The notes under the pieces were generated by a model. It ran no database searches. It saw only the letters and a list, made by a program, of their open reading frames with translations, and was not told the origin of the DNA. The translations under genes and the position numbers were made by a program. From the NCBI GenBank assembly GCA_030762935.1, contig CM060891.1, positions 671,001-735,000 of the forward strand: a stretch of DNA of 64,000 nucleotides, written 5' to 3'. Shown one piece after another: positions 13,329 to 27,716 of this stretch; within the stretch, counting starts at the first letter, position 1; every line of letters starts with the position of its first letter. This stretch comes from Hymenopus coronatus (taxonomy: Eukaryota > Arthropoda > Insecta > Mantodea > Hymenopodidae).

Positions 13329-16300
13329 TAAGAGTACATAGAGATAAATAAACAAGAGCAAGAAGAGCATTAAAACAGTCGGACAATAGAAGAGTACTTA
13401 GAGATATACAATAAACTAGAACAAGAAGAGCAGTAAAACAGTCTGGCAATAGAAGAGTACATAGAGATATACAATAAACTAGAACAAGAAGAGTAGAACA
13501 GTCTGGAGAGAGAAGAGTACATAGAGATATACAATAAACTAGAACAAGAAGAGCAGTAAAACAGTCTGGGAAGAGAAGAGTACATAGAGATATACAATAA
13601 ACTAGAACAAGAAGAGCAGTAAAACAGTCTGGGAAGAGAAGAGTACATAGAGATATACAATAAACTAGAACAAGAAGAGCAGTAAAACAGTCTGGGAAGA
13701 GAAGAGTACATAGAGATATACAATAAACTAGAACAAGAAGAGTAGAACAGTCTGGGAAGAGAAGAGTACATAGAGGTATACAATAAACTAGAACAAGAAG
13801 AGCAGTAAGACAGTCTGACAATAGAAGAGTACATAGAGATATACAGTAAACTAGAACAAGAAGAGCAGTAAAACAGTCTGACAATAGAAGAGTACATAGA
13901 GATATACAATAAACTAGAACAAGAAGAGCAGTAAAACAGTCTGACAATAGAAGAGTACATAGAGGAATACAATAAACTAGAACAAGAAGAGCAGTAAAAC
14001 AGTGTGACAATAGAAGAGTACATAGAGGTATACAATAAACTAGAACAAGAAGAGCAGTAAAACAGTCTGACAATAGAAGAGTACATAGAGATATACAATA
14101 AACTAGAACAAGAAGAGCAGTAAAACAGTCTGACAATAGAAGATTACATAGAGGTATACAATAAACTAGAACAAGAAGAGCAGTAAAACAGTCTGACAAT
14201 AGAAGAGTACATAGAGATATACAATAAACTAGAACAAGAAGAGCAGTAAAACAGTCTGGGAAGAGAAGAGTACATAGAGATATACAATAAACTAGAACAA
14301 GAAGAGTAGAACAGTCTGGAGAGAGAAGAGTACATAGATATATACAATAAACTAGAACAAGAAGAGCAGTAAAACAGTCTGACAATAGAAGAGTACATAG
14401 AGATATACAATAAACTAGAACAAGAAGAGCAGTAAGACAGTCTGGGAAGAGAAGAGTACATAGAGATATACAAAAAACTAGAACAAGAAGACCAGTAAAA
14501 CTGTCTGGGAAGAGAAGAGTACATAGAGATATACAATAAACCAGAACAAGAAGAGCATTAAAACAGTCTGACAATAGAAGAGTACATAGAGATATACAAT
14601 TAACTAGAACAAGAAGAGCAGTAAAACAATCTGACAATAGAAGAGTACATAGAGATATACAATAAACTAGAACAAGAAGAGCAGTAAAACAGTTTGGGAA
14701 GAGAAGAGTACATAGAGATATACAGTAAACTAGAACAAGAAGAGCAGTAAGACAGTCTGGGAAGAGAAGAGTACATAGAGATATACAATAAACTAGAACA
14801 AGAAGACCAGTAAAACAGTCTGGGAAGAGAAGAGTACATAGAGATATACAATAAACTAGAACAAGAAGGGCAGTAAAACAGTCTGGGAAGAGAAGAGTAC
14901 ATAGAGATATACAATAAACTAGAACAAGAAGAGCAGTAAAACAGTCTGGGAAGAGAAGAGTACATAGAGATATACAATAAACTAGAACAAGAAGAGCAGT
15001 AAAACAGTCTGGGAAGAGAAGAGTACATAGAGATATACAATAAACTAGAACAAGAAGAGTAGAACAGTCTGGGAAGAGAAGAGTACATAGAGATATACAA
15101 TAAACTAGAACAAGTAGAGCAGTAAGACAGTCTGGGAAGAGAAGAGTACATAGAGATATACAATAAACTAGAACAAGAAGACCAGTAAAACAGTCTGGGA
15201 AGAGAAGAGTACATAGAGATATACAATAAACTAGAACAAGAAGGGCAGTAAAACAGTCTGGGAAGAGAAGAGTACATAGAGATATACAATAAACTAGAAC
15301 AAGAAGAGCAGTAAAACAGTCTGGGAAGAGAAGAGTACATAGAGATATACAATAAACTAGAACAAGAAGAGTAGTACAGTCTGGGAAGAGAAGAGTACAT
15401 AGAGATATACAATAAACTAGAACAAGAAGAGCAGTAAAACAGTCTGGGAAGAGAAGAGTACATAGAGATATACAATAAACTAGAACAAGAAGAGCAGTAA
15501 AACAGTCTGGGAAGAGAAGACTACATAGAGATATACAATAAACTAGAACAAGAAGGGCAGTAAAACAGTCTGGGAAGAGAAGAGTACATAGAGATATACA
15601 ATAAACTAGAACAAGAAGAGCAGTAAAACAGTCTGGGAAGAGAAGAGTACATAGAGATATACAATGAACTAGAACAAGAAGAGCAGTAAAACAGTCTGGG
15701 AAGAGAAGGGTACATAGAGATATACAATAAACTAGAACAAGAAGAGTAGAACAGTCTGGGAAGAGAAGAGTACATAGAGATATACAATAAACTAGAACAA
15801 GAAGAGCAGTAAAACAGTCTGGGAAGAGAAGAGTACATAGAGATATACAATAAACTAGAACAAGAAGAGTAGAACAGTCTGGAGAGAGAAGAGTACATAG
15901 AGATATACAATAAACTAGAACAAGAAGAGCAGTAAGACAGTCTGGGAAGAGAAGAGTACATAGAGATATACAATAAACTAGAACAAGAAGACCAGCAAAA
16001 CAGTCTGACAATAGAAGAGTACATAGAGATATACAATAAACTAGAACAAGAAGAGTAGTAAAACAGTCTGGGAAGAGAAGAGTACATAGAGATATACAAT
16101 AAACTAGAACAAGAAGAGCAGTAAAACAGTCTGGGAAGAGAAGAGTACATAGAGATATACAATAAACTAGAACAAGAAGAGCAGTAAAACAGTCTGGGAA
16201 GAGAAGAGTACATAGAGATATACAATAAACTAGAACAAGAAGAGCAGTAAAACAGTCTGGGAAGAGAAGAGTACATAGAGATATACAATAAACTAGAACA

Positions 16301-16344
16301 AGAAGAGCAGTAAAACAGTCTGCGAAGAGAAGAGTACATAGAGA
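13329..16344. repeat. 60 bp satellite higher-order copy 1 (partial)
   Basis: Partial first copy of the 4.19 kb higher-order repeat. The diagnostic variant GAAGATTACATAGAGG at about 14140 lies about 3942 bp before its counterpart at 18084, not 4191 bp. This copy therefore has about 250 bp (about four units) fewer in its second half. Confidence 0.7.
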
Positions 16345-19300
16345 CATTCAATAAACTAGAACAAGAAGAGCAGTAAAACAGTCTGGTAATAGAAGAGTAC
16401 ATAGAGATATACAATAAACTAGGACAAGAAGAGCAGTAAAACAGTCTGGGAAGAGAAGAGTACATAGAGATATACAATAAACTAGAACAAGAAGAGCAGT
16501 AAAACAGTCTGACAATAGAAGAGTACATATAGATATACAATAAACTAGAACAAGAAGAGCAGTAAAACAATCTGACAATAGAAGAGTACATAGAGATATA
16601 CAATAAACTAGTACAAGAAGAGCAGTAAAACAGTCTAGGAAGAGAAGAGTACATAGAGATATACAATAAACTAGAACAAGAACAGCAGTAAAACAGTCTG
16701 GGAAGAGAAGAGTACATAGAGATATACAATAAACTAGAACAAGAAGAGTAGAACAGTCTGGAGAGAGAAGAGTACATAGAGATATACAATAAACTAGAAC
16801 AAGAAGAGCAGTAAGACAGTGTGGGAAGAGAAGAGAACATAGAGATATACAATAAACTAGAACAAGAAGAGCATTAAAACAGTCTGACAATAGAAGAGTA
16901 CATAGAGATATACAATAAACTAGAACAAGAAGAGCAGTAAAACAGTCTGACAATAGAAGAGTACATAGAGATATACAATAAACTAGAACAAGAAGAGTAG
17001 TAAGACAGTCTGGGAAGAGAAGAGTACATAGAGATATACAATAAACTAGAACAAGAAGAGCAGTATAACAGTCTGGGAAGAGAAGAGTGCATAGAGATAT
17101 ACAATAAACTAGAACAAGAAGAGCAGTAAAACAGTCTGGGAAGAGAAGAGTACATAGAGATATACAATAAACTAGAACAAGAAGAGCAGTAAAACAGTCT
17201 GGGAAGAGAAGAGTACATAGAGATATACAATAAACTAGAACAAGAAGAGTAGAACAGTCTGGGAAGAGAAGAGTACATAGAGATATACAATAAACTAGAA
17301 CAAGAAGAGCAGTAAAACAGTCTGACAATAGAAGAGTACATAGAGATATACAATAAACTAGAACAAGAAGAGCAGTAAAACAGTCTGACAATAGAAGAGT
17401 ACATAGAGATATACAATAAACTAGAACAAGAAGAGTAGAACAGTCTGGAGAGAGAAGAGTACATAGAGATATACAATAAACTAGAACAAGAAGAGCAGTA
17501 AAACAGTCTGGGAAGAGAAGAGTACATAGAGATATACAATAAACTAGAACAAGAAGAGCAGTAAAACAGTCTGGGAAGAGAAGAGTACATAGAGATATAC
17601 AATAAACTAGAACAAGAAGAGCAGTAAAACAGTCTGGGAAGAGAAGAGTACATAGAGATATACAATAAACTAGAACAAGAAGAGTAGAACAGTCTGGGAA
17701 GAGAAGAGTACATAGAGGTATACAATAAACTAGAACAAGAAGAGCAGTAAGACAGTCTGACAATAGAAGAGTACATAGAGATATACAATAAACTAGAACA
17801 AGAAGAGCAGTAAAACAGTCTGACAATAGAAGAGTACATAGAGATATACAATAAACTAGAACAAGAAGAGCAGTAAAACAGTCTGACAATAGAAGAGTAC
17901 ATAGAGGTATACAATAAACTAGAACAAGAAGAGCAGTAAAACAGTGTGACAATAGAAGAGTACATAGAGGTATACAATAAACTAGAACAAGAAGAGCAGT
18001 AAAACAGTCTGACAATAGAAGAGTACATAGAGATATACAATAAACTAGAACAAGAAGAGCAGTAAAACAGTCTGACAATAGAAGATTACATAGAGGTATA
18101 CAATAAACTAGAACAAGAAGAGCAGTAAAACAGTCTGACAATAGAAGAGTACATAGAGATATACAATAAACTAGAACAAGAAGAGCAGTAAAACAGTCTG
18201 GGAAGAGAAGAGTACATAGAGATATACAATAAACTAGAACAAGAAGAGTAGAACAGTCTGGAGAGAGAAGAGTACATAGATATATACAATAAACTAGAAC
18301 AAGAAGAGCAGTAAAACAGTCTGACAATAGAAGAGTACATGGAGATATACAATAAACTAGAACAAGAAGAGCAGTAAGACAGTCTGGGAAGAGAAGAGTA
18401 CATAGAGATATACAAAAAACTAGAACAAGAAGACCAGTAAAACTGTCTGGGAAGAGAAGAGTACATAGAGATATACAATAAACCAGAACAAGAAGAGCAT
18501 TAAAACAGTCTGACAATAGAAGAGTACATAGAGATATACAATTAACTAGAACAAGAAGAGCAGTAAAACAATCTGACAATAGAAGAGTACATAGAGATAT
18601 ACAATAAACTAGAACAAGAAGAGCAGTAAAACAGTTTGGGAAGAGAAGAGTACATAGAGATATACAGTAAACTAGAACAAGAAGAGCAGTAAGACAGTCT
18701 GGGAAGAGAAGAGTACATAGAGATATACAATAAACTAGAACAAGAAGACCAGTAAAACAGTCTGGGAAGAGAAGAGTACTAAGAGATATACAATAAACTA
18801 GAACAAGAAGGGCAGTAAAACAGTCTGGGAAGAGAAGAGTACATAGAGATATACAATAAACTAGAACAAGAAGAGCAGTAAAACAGTCTGACAATAGAAG
18901 AGTACATAGAGATATACAATAAACTAGAACAAGAAGAGCAGTAAGACAGTCTGGGAAGAGAAGAGTACATAGAGATATACAATAAACTAGAACAAGAAGA
19001 GCAGTAAAACAGTCTGGGAAGAGAATAGTACATAGAGATATACAATAAACTAGAACAAGAAGAGCAGTAAAACAGTCTGGGAAGAGAAGAGTACATAGAG
19101 ATATACAATAAACTAGAACAAGAAGAGCAGTAAAACAGTCTGGGAAGAGAAGAGTACATAGAGATATACAATAAACTAGAACAAGAAGAGTAGAACAGTC
19201 TGGGAAGAGAAGAGTACATAGAGATATACAATAAACTAGAACAAGTAGAGCAGTAAGACAGTCTGGGAAGAGAAGAGTACATAGAGATATACAACAAACT

Positions 19301-20535
19301 AGAACAAGAAGACCAGTAAAACAGTCTGGGAAGAGAAGAGTACATAGAGATATACAATAAACTAGAACAAGAAGGGCAGTAAAACAGTCTGGGAAGAGAA
19401 GAGTACATAGAGATATACAATAAACTAGAACAAGAAGAGCAGTAAAACAGTCTGGGAAGAGAAGAGTACATAGAGATATACAATAAACTAGAACAAGAAG
19501 AGTAGTACAGTCTGGGAAGAGAAGAGTACATAGAGATATACAATAAACTAGAACAAGAAGAGTAGAACAGTCTGGAGAGAGAAGAGTACATAGAGATATG
19601 CAATAAACTAGAACAAGAAGAGCAGTAAAACAGTCTGGGAAGAGAAGAGTACATAGAGATATACAATAAACTAGAACAAGAAGAGCAGTAAAACAGTCTG
19701 GGAAGAGAAGACTACATAGAGATATACAATAAACTAGAACAAGAAGGGCAGTAAAACAGTCTGGGAAGAGAAGAGTACATAGAGATATACAATAAACTAG
19801 AACAAGAAGAGCAGTAAAACAGTCTGGGAAGAGAAGAGTACATAGAGATATACAATGAACTAGAACAAGAAGAGCAGTAAAACAGTCTGGGAAGAGAAGG
19901 GTACATAGAGATATACAATAAACTAGAACAAGAAGAGTAGAACAGTCTGGGAAGAGAAGAGTACATAGAGATATACAATAAACTAGAACAAGAAGAGCAG
20001 TAAAACAGTCTGGGAAGAGAAGAGTACATAGAGATATACAATAAACTAGAACAAGAAGAGTAGAACAGTCTGGAGAGAGAAGAGTACATAGAGATATACA
20101 ATAAACTAGAACAAGAAGAGCAGTAAGACAGTCTGGGAAGAGAAGAGTACATAGAGATATACAATAAACTAGAACAAGAAGACCAGCAAAACAGTCTGAC
20201 AATAGAAGAGTACATAGAGATATACAATAAACTAGAACAAGAAGAGTAGTAAAACAGTCTGGGAAGAGAAGAGTACATAGAGATATACAATAAACTAGAA
20301 CAAGAAGAGCAGTAAAACAGTCTGGGAAGAGAAGAGTACATAGAGATATACAATAAACTAGAACAAGAAGAGCAGTAAAACAGTCTGGGAAGAGAAGAGT
20401 ACATAGAGATATACAATAAACTAGAACAAGAAGAGCAGTAAAACAGTCTGGGAAGAGAAGAGTACATAGAGATATACAATAAACTAGAACAAGAAGAGCA
20501 GTAAAACAGTCTGCGGAGAGAAGAGTACATAGAGA
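16345..20535. repeat. 60 bp satellite higher-order copy 2
   Basis: Delimited by the rare variant GAGACATTCAATAAACTAG, whose CATTCA lies at 16345, 20536 and 24730. The period to the next copy is 4191 bp. Further shared markers follow in the same order: AACTAGGACAAG, CATATAGATATAC, AAAACAATCTG, AACTAGTACAAG, AGTCTAGGAAG and AGTGTGGGAAGAGAAGAGAAC. Confidence 0.85.
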
Positions 20536-23500
20536 CATTCAATAAACTAGAACAAGAAGAGCAGTAAAACAGTCTGGCAATAGAAGAGTGCATAGAGATA
20601 TACAATAAACTAGGACAAGAAGAGCAGTAAAACAGTCTGGGAAGAGAAGAGTACATAGAGATATACAATAAACTAGAACAAGAAGAGCAGTAAAACAGTC
20701 TGACAATAGAAGAGTACATATAGATATACAATAAACTAGAACAAGAAGAGCAGTAAAACAATCTGACAATAGAAGAGTACATAGAGATATACAATAAACT
20801 AGTACAAGAAGAGCAGTAAAACAGTCTAGGAAGAGAAGAGTACATAGAGATATACAATAAACTAGAACAAGAACAGCAGTAAAACAGTCTGGGAAGAGAA
20901 GAGTACATAGAGATATACAATAAACTAGAACAAGAAGAGTAGTAAGACAGTGTGGGAAGAGAAGAGAACATAGAGATATACAATAAACTAGAACAAGAAG
21001 AGCATTAAAACAGTCTGACAATAGAAGAGTACATAGAGATATACAATAAACTAGAACAAGAAGAGCAGTAAAACAGTCTGACAATAGAAGAGTACATAGA
21101 GATATACAATAAACTAGAACAAGAAGAGTAGTAAGACAGTCTGGGAAGAGAAGAGTACATAGAGATATACAATAAACTAGAACAAGAAGAGCAGTATAAC
21201 AGTCTGGGAAGAGAAGAGTGCATAGAGATATACAATAAATTAGAACAAGAAGAGCAGTAAAACAGTCTGGGAAGAGAAGAGTACATAGAGATATACAATA
21301 AACTAGAACAAGAAGAGCAGTAAAACAGTCTGGGAAGAGAAGAGTACATAGAGATATACAATAAACTAGAACAAGAAGAGTAGAACAGTCTGGGAAGAGA
21401 AGAGTACATAGAGATATACAATAAACTAGAACAAGAAGAGCAGTAAAACAGTCTGACAATAGAAGAGTACATAGAGATATACAATAAACTAGAACAAGAA
21501 GAGCAGTAAAACAGTCTGACAATAGAAGAGTACATAGAGATATACAATAAACTAGAACAAGAAGAGTAGAACTGTCTGGAGAGAGAAGAGTACATAGAGA
21601 TATACAATAAACTAGAACAAGAAGAGCAGTAAAACAGTCTGGGAAGAGAAGAGTACATAGAGATATACAATAAACTAGAACAAGAAGAGCAGTAAAACAG
21701 TCTGGGAAGAGAAGAGTACATAGAGATATACAATAAACTAGAACAAGAAGAGCAGTAAAACAGTCTGGGAAGAGAAGAGTACATAGAGATATACAATAAA
21801 CTAGAACAAGAAGAGTAGAACAGTCTGGGAAGAGAAGAGTACATAGAGGTATACAATAAACTAGAACAAGAAGAGCAGTAAGACAGTCTGACAATAGAAG
21901 AGTACATAGAGATATACAATAAACTAGAACAAGAAGAGCAGTAAAACAGTCTGACAATAGAAGAGTACATAGAGATATACAATAAACTAGAACAAGAAGA
22001 GCAGTAAAACAGTCTGACAATAGAAGAGTACATAGAGGTATACAATAAACTAGAACAAGAAGAGCAGTAAAACAGTGTGACAATAGAAGAGTACATAGAG
22101 GTATACAATAAACTAGAACAAGAAGAGCAGTAAAACAGTCTGACAATAGAAGAGTACATAGAGATATACAATAAACTAGAACAAGAAGAGCAGTAAAACA
22201 GTCTGACAATAGAAGATTACATAGAGGTATACAATAAACTAGAACAAGAAGAGCAGTAAAACAGTCTGACAATAGAAGAGTACATAGAGATATACAATAA
22301 ACTAGAACAAGAAGAGCAGTAAAACAGTCTGGGAAGAGAAGAGTACATAGAGATATACAATAAACTAGAACAAGAAGAGTAGAACAGTCTGGAGAGAGAA
22401 GAGTACATAGATATATACAATAAACTAGAACAAGAAGAGCAGTAAAACAGTCTGACAATAGAAGAGTACATAGAGATATACAATAAACTAGAACAAGAAG
22501 AGCAGTAAGACAGTCTGGGAAGAGAAGAGTACATAGAGATATACAAAAAACTAGAACAAGAAGACCAGTAAAACTGTCTGGGAAGAGAAGAGTACATAGA
22601 GATATACAATAAACCAGAACAAGAAGAGCATTAAAACAGTCTGACAATAGAAGAGTACATAGAGATATACCATCAACTAGAACAAGAAGAGCAGTAAAAC
22701 AATCTGACAATAGAAGAGTACATAGAGATATACAATAAACTAGAACAAGAAGAGCAGTAAAACAGTTTGGGAAGAGAAGAGTACATAGAGATATACAGTA
22801 AACTAGAACAAGAAGAGCAGTAAGACAGTCTGGGTAGAGAAGAGTACATAGAGATATACAATAAACTAGAACAAGAAGACCAGTAAAACAGTCTGGGAAG
22901 AGAAGAGTACATAGAGATATACAATAAACTAGAACAAGAAGGGCAGTAAAACAGTCTGGGAAGAGAAGAGTACATAGAGATATACAATAAACTAGAACAA
23001 GAAGAGCAGTAAAACAGTCTGACAATAGAAGAGTACATAGAGATATACAATAAACTAGAACAAGAAGAGCAGTAAGACAGTCTGGGAAGAGAAGAGTACA
23101 TAGAGATATACAATAAACTAGAACAAGAAGAGCAGTAAAACAGTCTGGGAAGAGAAGAGTACATAGAGATATACAATAAACTAGAACAAGAAGAGCAGTA
23201 AAACAGTCTGGGAAGAGAAGAGTACATAGAGATATACAATAAACTAGAACAAGAAGAGCAGTAAAACAGTCTGGGAAGAGAAGAGTACATAGAGATATAC
23301 AATAAACTAGAACAAGAAGAGTAGAACAGTCTGGGAAGAGAAGAGTACATAGAGATATACAATAAACTAGAACAAGAAGAGCAGTAAGACAGTCTGGGAA
23401 GAGAAGAGTACATAGAGATATACAATAAACTAGAACAAGAAGACCAGTAAAACAGTCTGGGAAGAGAAGAGTACATAGAGATATACAATAAACTAGAACA

Positions 23501-24729
23501 AGAAGGGCAGTAAAACAGTCTGGGAAGAGAAGAGTACATAGAGATATACAATAAACTAGAACAAGAAGAGCAGTAAAACAGTCTGGGAAGAGAAGAGTAC
23601 ATAGAGATATACAATAAACTAGAACAAGAAGAGTAGTACAGTCTGGGAAGAGAAGAGTACATAGAGATATACAATAAACTAGAACAAGAAGAGTAGAACA
23701 GTCTGGAGAGAGAAGAGTACATAGAGATATACAATAAACTAGAACAAGAAGAGCAGTAAAACAGTCTGGGAAGAGAAGAGTACATAGAGATATACAATAA
23801 ACTAGAACAAGAAGAGCAGTAAAACAGTCTGGGAAGAGAAGAGTACATAGAGATATACAATAAACTAGAACAAGAAGAGCAGTAAAACAGTCTGGGAAGA
23901 GAAGAGTACATAGAGATATACAATAAACTAGAACAAGAAGAGCAGTAAAACAGTCTGGGAAGAGAAGAGTACATAGAGATATACAATAAACTAGAACAAG
24001 AAGAGCAGTAAAACAGTCTGGGAAGAGAAGAGTACATAGAGATATACAATAAACTAGAACAAGAAGAGTAGAACAGTCTGGGAAGAGAAGAGTACATAGA
24101 GGTATACAATAAACTAGAACAAGAAGAGCAGTAAGACAGTCTGACAATAGAAGAGTACATAGAGATATACAATAAACTAGAACAAGAAGAGCAGTAAAAC
24201 AGTCTGGGAAGAGAAGAGTACATAGAGATATACAATAAACTAGAACAAGAAGAGTAGAACATTCTGGAGAGAGAAGAGTACATAGAGATATACAATAAAC
24301 TAGAACAAGAAGAGCAGTAAGACAGTCTGGGAAGAGAAGAGTACATAGAGATATACAATAAACTAGAACAAGAAGACCAGCAAAACAGTCTGACAATAGA
24401 AGAGTACATAGAGATATACAATAAACTAGAACAAGAAGAGTAGTAAAACAGTCTGGGAAGAGAAGAGTACATAGAGATATACAATAAACTAGAACAAGAA
24501 GAGCAGTAAAACAGTCTGACAATAGAAGATTACATAGAGGTATACAATAAACTAGAACAAGAAGAGCAGTAAAACAGTCTGGGAAGAGAAGAGTACATAG
24601 AGATATACAATAAACTAGAACAAGAAGAGCAGTAAAACAGTCTGGGAAGAGAAGAGTACATAGAGATATACAATAAACTAGAACAAGAAGAGCAGTAAAA
24701 CAGTCTGCGAAGAGAAGAGTACATAGAGA
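20536..24729. repeat. 60 bp satellite higher-order copy 3
   Basis: The next higher-order copy, 4194 bp to the following CATTCA marker at 24730. It carries the same ordered diagnostic variants as copy 2. The GAAGATTACATAGAGG marker is one unit closer to the start (about 22215) and an extra instance lies near 24528, which is the sign of unequal exchange within the array. Confidence 0.85.
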
Positions 24730-27716
24730 CATTCAATAAACTAGAACAAGAAGAGCAGTAAAACAGTCTGGCAATAGAAGAGTACATAGAGATATACAAT
24801 AAACTAGGACAAGAAGAGCAGTAAAACAGTCTGGGAAGAGAAGAGTACATAGAGATATACAATAAACTAGAACAAGAAGAGCAGTAAAACAGTCTGACAA
24901 TAGAAGAGTACATATAGATATACAATAAACTAGAACAAGAAGAGCAGTAAAACAATCTGACAATAGAAGAGTACATAGAGATATACAATAAACTAGTACA
25001 AGAAGAGCAGTAAAACAGTCTGGGAAGAGAAGAGTACATAGAGATATACAATAAACTAGAACAAGAACAGCAGTAAAACAGTCTGGGAAGAGAAGAGTAC
25101 ATAGAGATATACAATAAACTAGAACAAGAAGAGTAGAACAGTCTGGAGAGAGAAGAGTACATAGAGATATACAATAAACTAGAACAAGAAGAGCAGTAAG
25201 ACAGTGTGGGAAGAGAAGAGAACATAGAGATATACAATAAACTAGAACAAGAAGAGCATTAAAACAGTCTGACAATAGAAGAGTACATAGAGATATACAA
25301 TAAACTAGAACAAGAAGAGCAGTAAAACAGTCTGACAATAGAAGAGTACATAGAGATATACAATAAACTAGAACAAGAAGAGTAGTAAGACAGTCTGGGA
25401 AGAGAAGAGTACATAGAGATATACAATAAACTAGAACAAGAAGAGCAGTATAACAGTCTGGGAAGAGAAGAGTGCATAGAGATATACAATAAACTAGAAC
25501 AAGAAGAGCAGTAAAACAGTCTGGGAAGAGAAGAGTACATAGAGATATACAATAAACTAGAACAAGAAGAGCAGTAAAAGAGTCTGGGAAGAGAAGAGTA
25601 CATAGAGATATACAATAAACTAGAACAAGAAGAGTAGAACAGTCTGGGAAGAGAAGAGTACATAGAGATATACAATAAACTAGAACAAGAAGAGCAGTAA
25701 AACAGTCTGACAATAGAAGAGTACATAGAGATATACAATAAACTAGAACAAGAAGAGCAGTAAAACAGTCTGACAATATAAGAGTACATAGAGATATACA
25801 ATAAACTAGAACAAGAAGAGTAGAACAGTCTGGGAAGAGAAGAGTACATAGAGATATACAATAAACTAGAACAAGAAGAGTAGTAAGAGAGTCTGGGAAG
25901 AGAAGAGTACATAGAGATATACAATAAACTAGAACAAGAAGAGTAGAACAGTCTGGAGAGAGAAGAGTACATAGAGATATACAATAAACTAGAACAAGAA
26001 GAGTAGAACAGTCTGGGAAGAGAAGAGTACATAGAGATATACAATAAACTAGAACAAGAAGAGTAGAACAGTCTGGAGAGAGAAGAGTACATAGAGATAT
26101 ACAATAAACTAGAACAAGAAGAGCAGTAAGACAGTCTGGGAAGAGAAGAGTACATAGAGATATACAATAAACTAGAACAAGAAGAGTAGAACAGTCTGGG
26201 AAGAGAAGAGTACATAGAGGTATACAATAAACTAGAACAAGAAGAGTAGTACAGTCTGGGAAGAGAAGAGTACATAGAGATATACAATAAACTAGAACAA
26301 GAAGACCAGTAAAACTGTCTGGGAAGAGAAGAGTACATAGAGATATACAATAAACTAGAACAAGAAGAGCAGTAAAACAGTCTGACAATAGAAGAGTACA
26401 TAGAGATATACAATAAACTAGAACAAGAAGAGTAGAACAGTCTGGGAAGAGAAGAGTACATAGAGGTATACAATAAACTAGAACAAGAAGAGTAGAACAG
26501 TCTGGAGAGAGAAGAGTACATAGAGATATACAATAAACTAGAACAAGAAGAGTAGTACAGTCTGGGAAGAGAAGAGTACATAGAGATATACAATAAACTT
26601 GAACAAGAAGACCAGTAAAACAGTCTGGGAAGAGAAGAGTACATAGAGATATACAATAAACTAGAACAAGAAGACCAGTAAAACTGTCTGGGAAGAGAAG
26701 AGTACATAGAGATATACAATAAACTAGAACAAGAAGGGCAGTAAAACAGTCTGACAATAGAAGAGTACATAGAGATATACAATAAACTAGAACAAGAAGA
26801 GTAGAACAGTCTGGGAAGAGAAGAGTACATAGAGGTATACAATAAACTAGAACAAGAAGAGTAGAACAGTCTGGAGAGAGAAGAGTACATAGAGATATAC
26901 AATAAACTAGAACAAGAAGAGTAGTACAGTCTGGGAAGAGAAGAGTACATAGAAATATACAATAAACTAGAACAAGAAGACCAGTAAAACTGTCTGGGAA
27001 GAGAAGAGTACATAGAGATATACAATAAACAAGAACAAGAAGAGTAGAACAGTCTGGAGAGAGAAGAGTACATAGAGATATACAATAAACTAGAACAAGA
27101 AGAGTAGTAAGACAGTCTGGGAAGAGAAGAGTACATAGAGATATACAATAAACTAGAACAAGAAGAGTAGAACAGTCTGGAGAGAGAAGAGTACATAGAG
27201 ATATACAATAAACTAGAACAAGAAGAGTAGAACAGTCTGGGAAGAGAAGAGTACATAGAGATATACAATAAACTAGAACAAGAAGAGTAGAACAGTCTGG
27301 AGAGAGAAGAGTACATAGAGATATACAATAAACTAGAACAAGAAGAGCAGTAAGACAGTCTGGGAAGAGAAGAGTACATAGAGATATACAATAAACTAGA
27401 ACAAGAAGAGCAGTAAAACAGTCTGGGAAGAGAAGAGTACATAGAGATATACAATAAACTAGAACAAGAAGAGCAGTAAAACAGTCTGGGAAGAGAAGAG
27501 TACATAGAGATATACAATAAACTAGAACAAGAAGAGCAGTAAAACAGTCTGGGAAGAGAAGAGTACATAGAGATATACAATAAACTAGAACAAGAAGAGC
27601 AGTAAAACAGTCTGACAATAGAAGAGTACATAGAGATATACAATAAACTAGAACAAGAAGAGCAGTAAAACAGTCTGGGAAGAGAAGAGTACATAGAGAT
27701 ATACAATAAGCTAAAG
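24730..27716. repeat. 60 bp satellite higher-order copy 4 (divergent tail)
   Basis: The first part repeats the diagnostic variants of copies 2 and 3 up to about 25800. The rest, to 27716, is richer in 57 bp units and lacks most of the higher-order markers, as expected for an array edge. Confidence 0.7.

Larger units (their letters stand above)
13329..27716. repeat. 60/57 bp satellite array, 14.4 kb
   Basis: Roughly 240 tandem units. The standard unit is 60 bp and contains GAGTACATAGAGATATAC, AATAAACTAGAACAAGAAG and AGCAGTAAAACAGTCTGG. A 57 bp form has AGTAGAACAG instead of AGCAGTAAAACAG. Three common variants follow CAGTCTG: GGAAGAGAAG, ACAATAGAAG and GAGAGAGAAG. The plus strand is strongly purine-rich. 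Units are nearly identical apart from recurring diagnostic substitutions, which suggests recent amplification. The array starts in the flank of mariner A and ends in unique sequence at about 27716. Confidence 0.97.
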
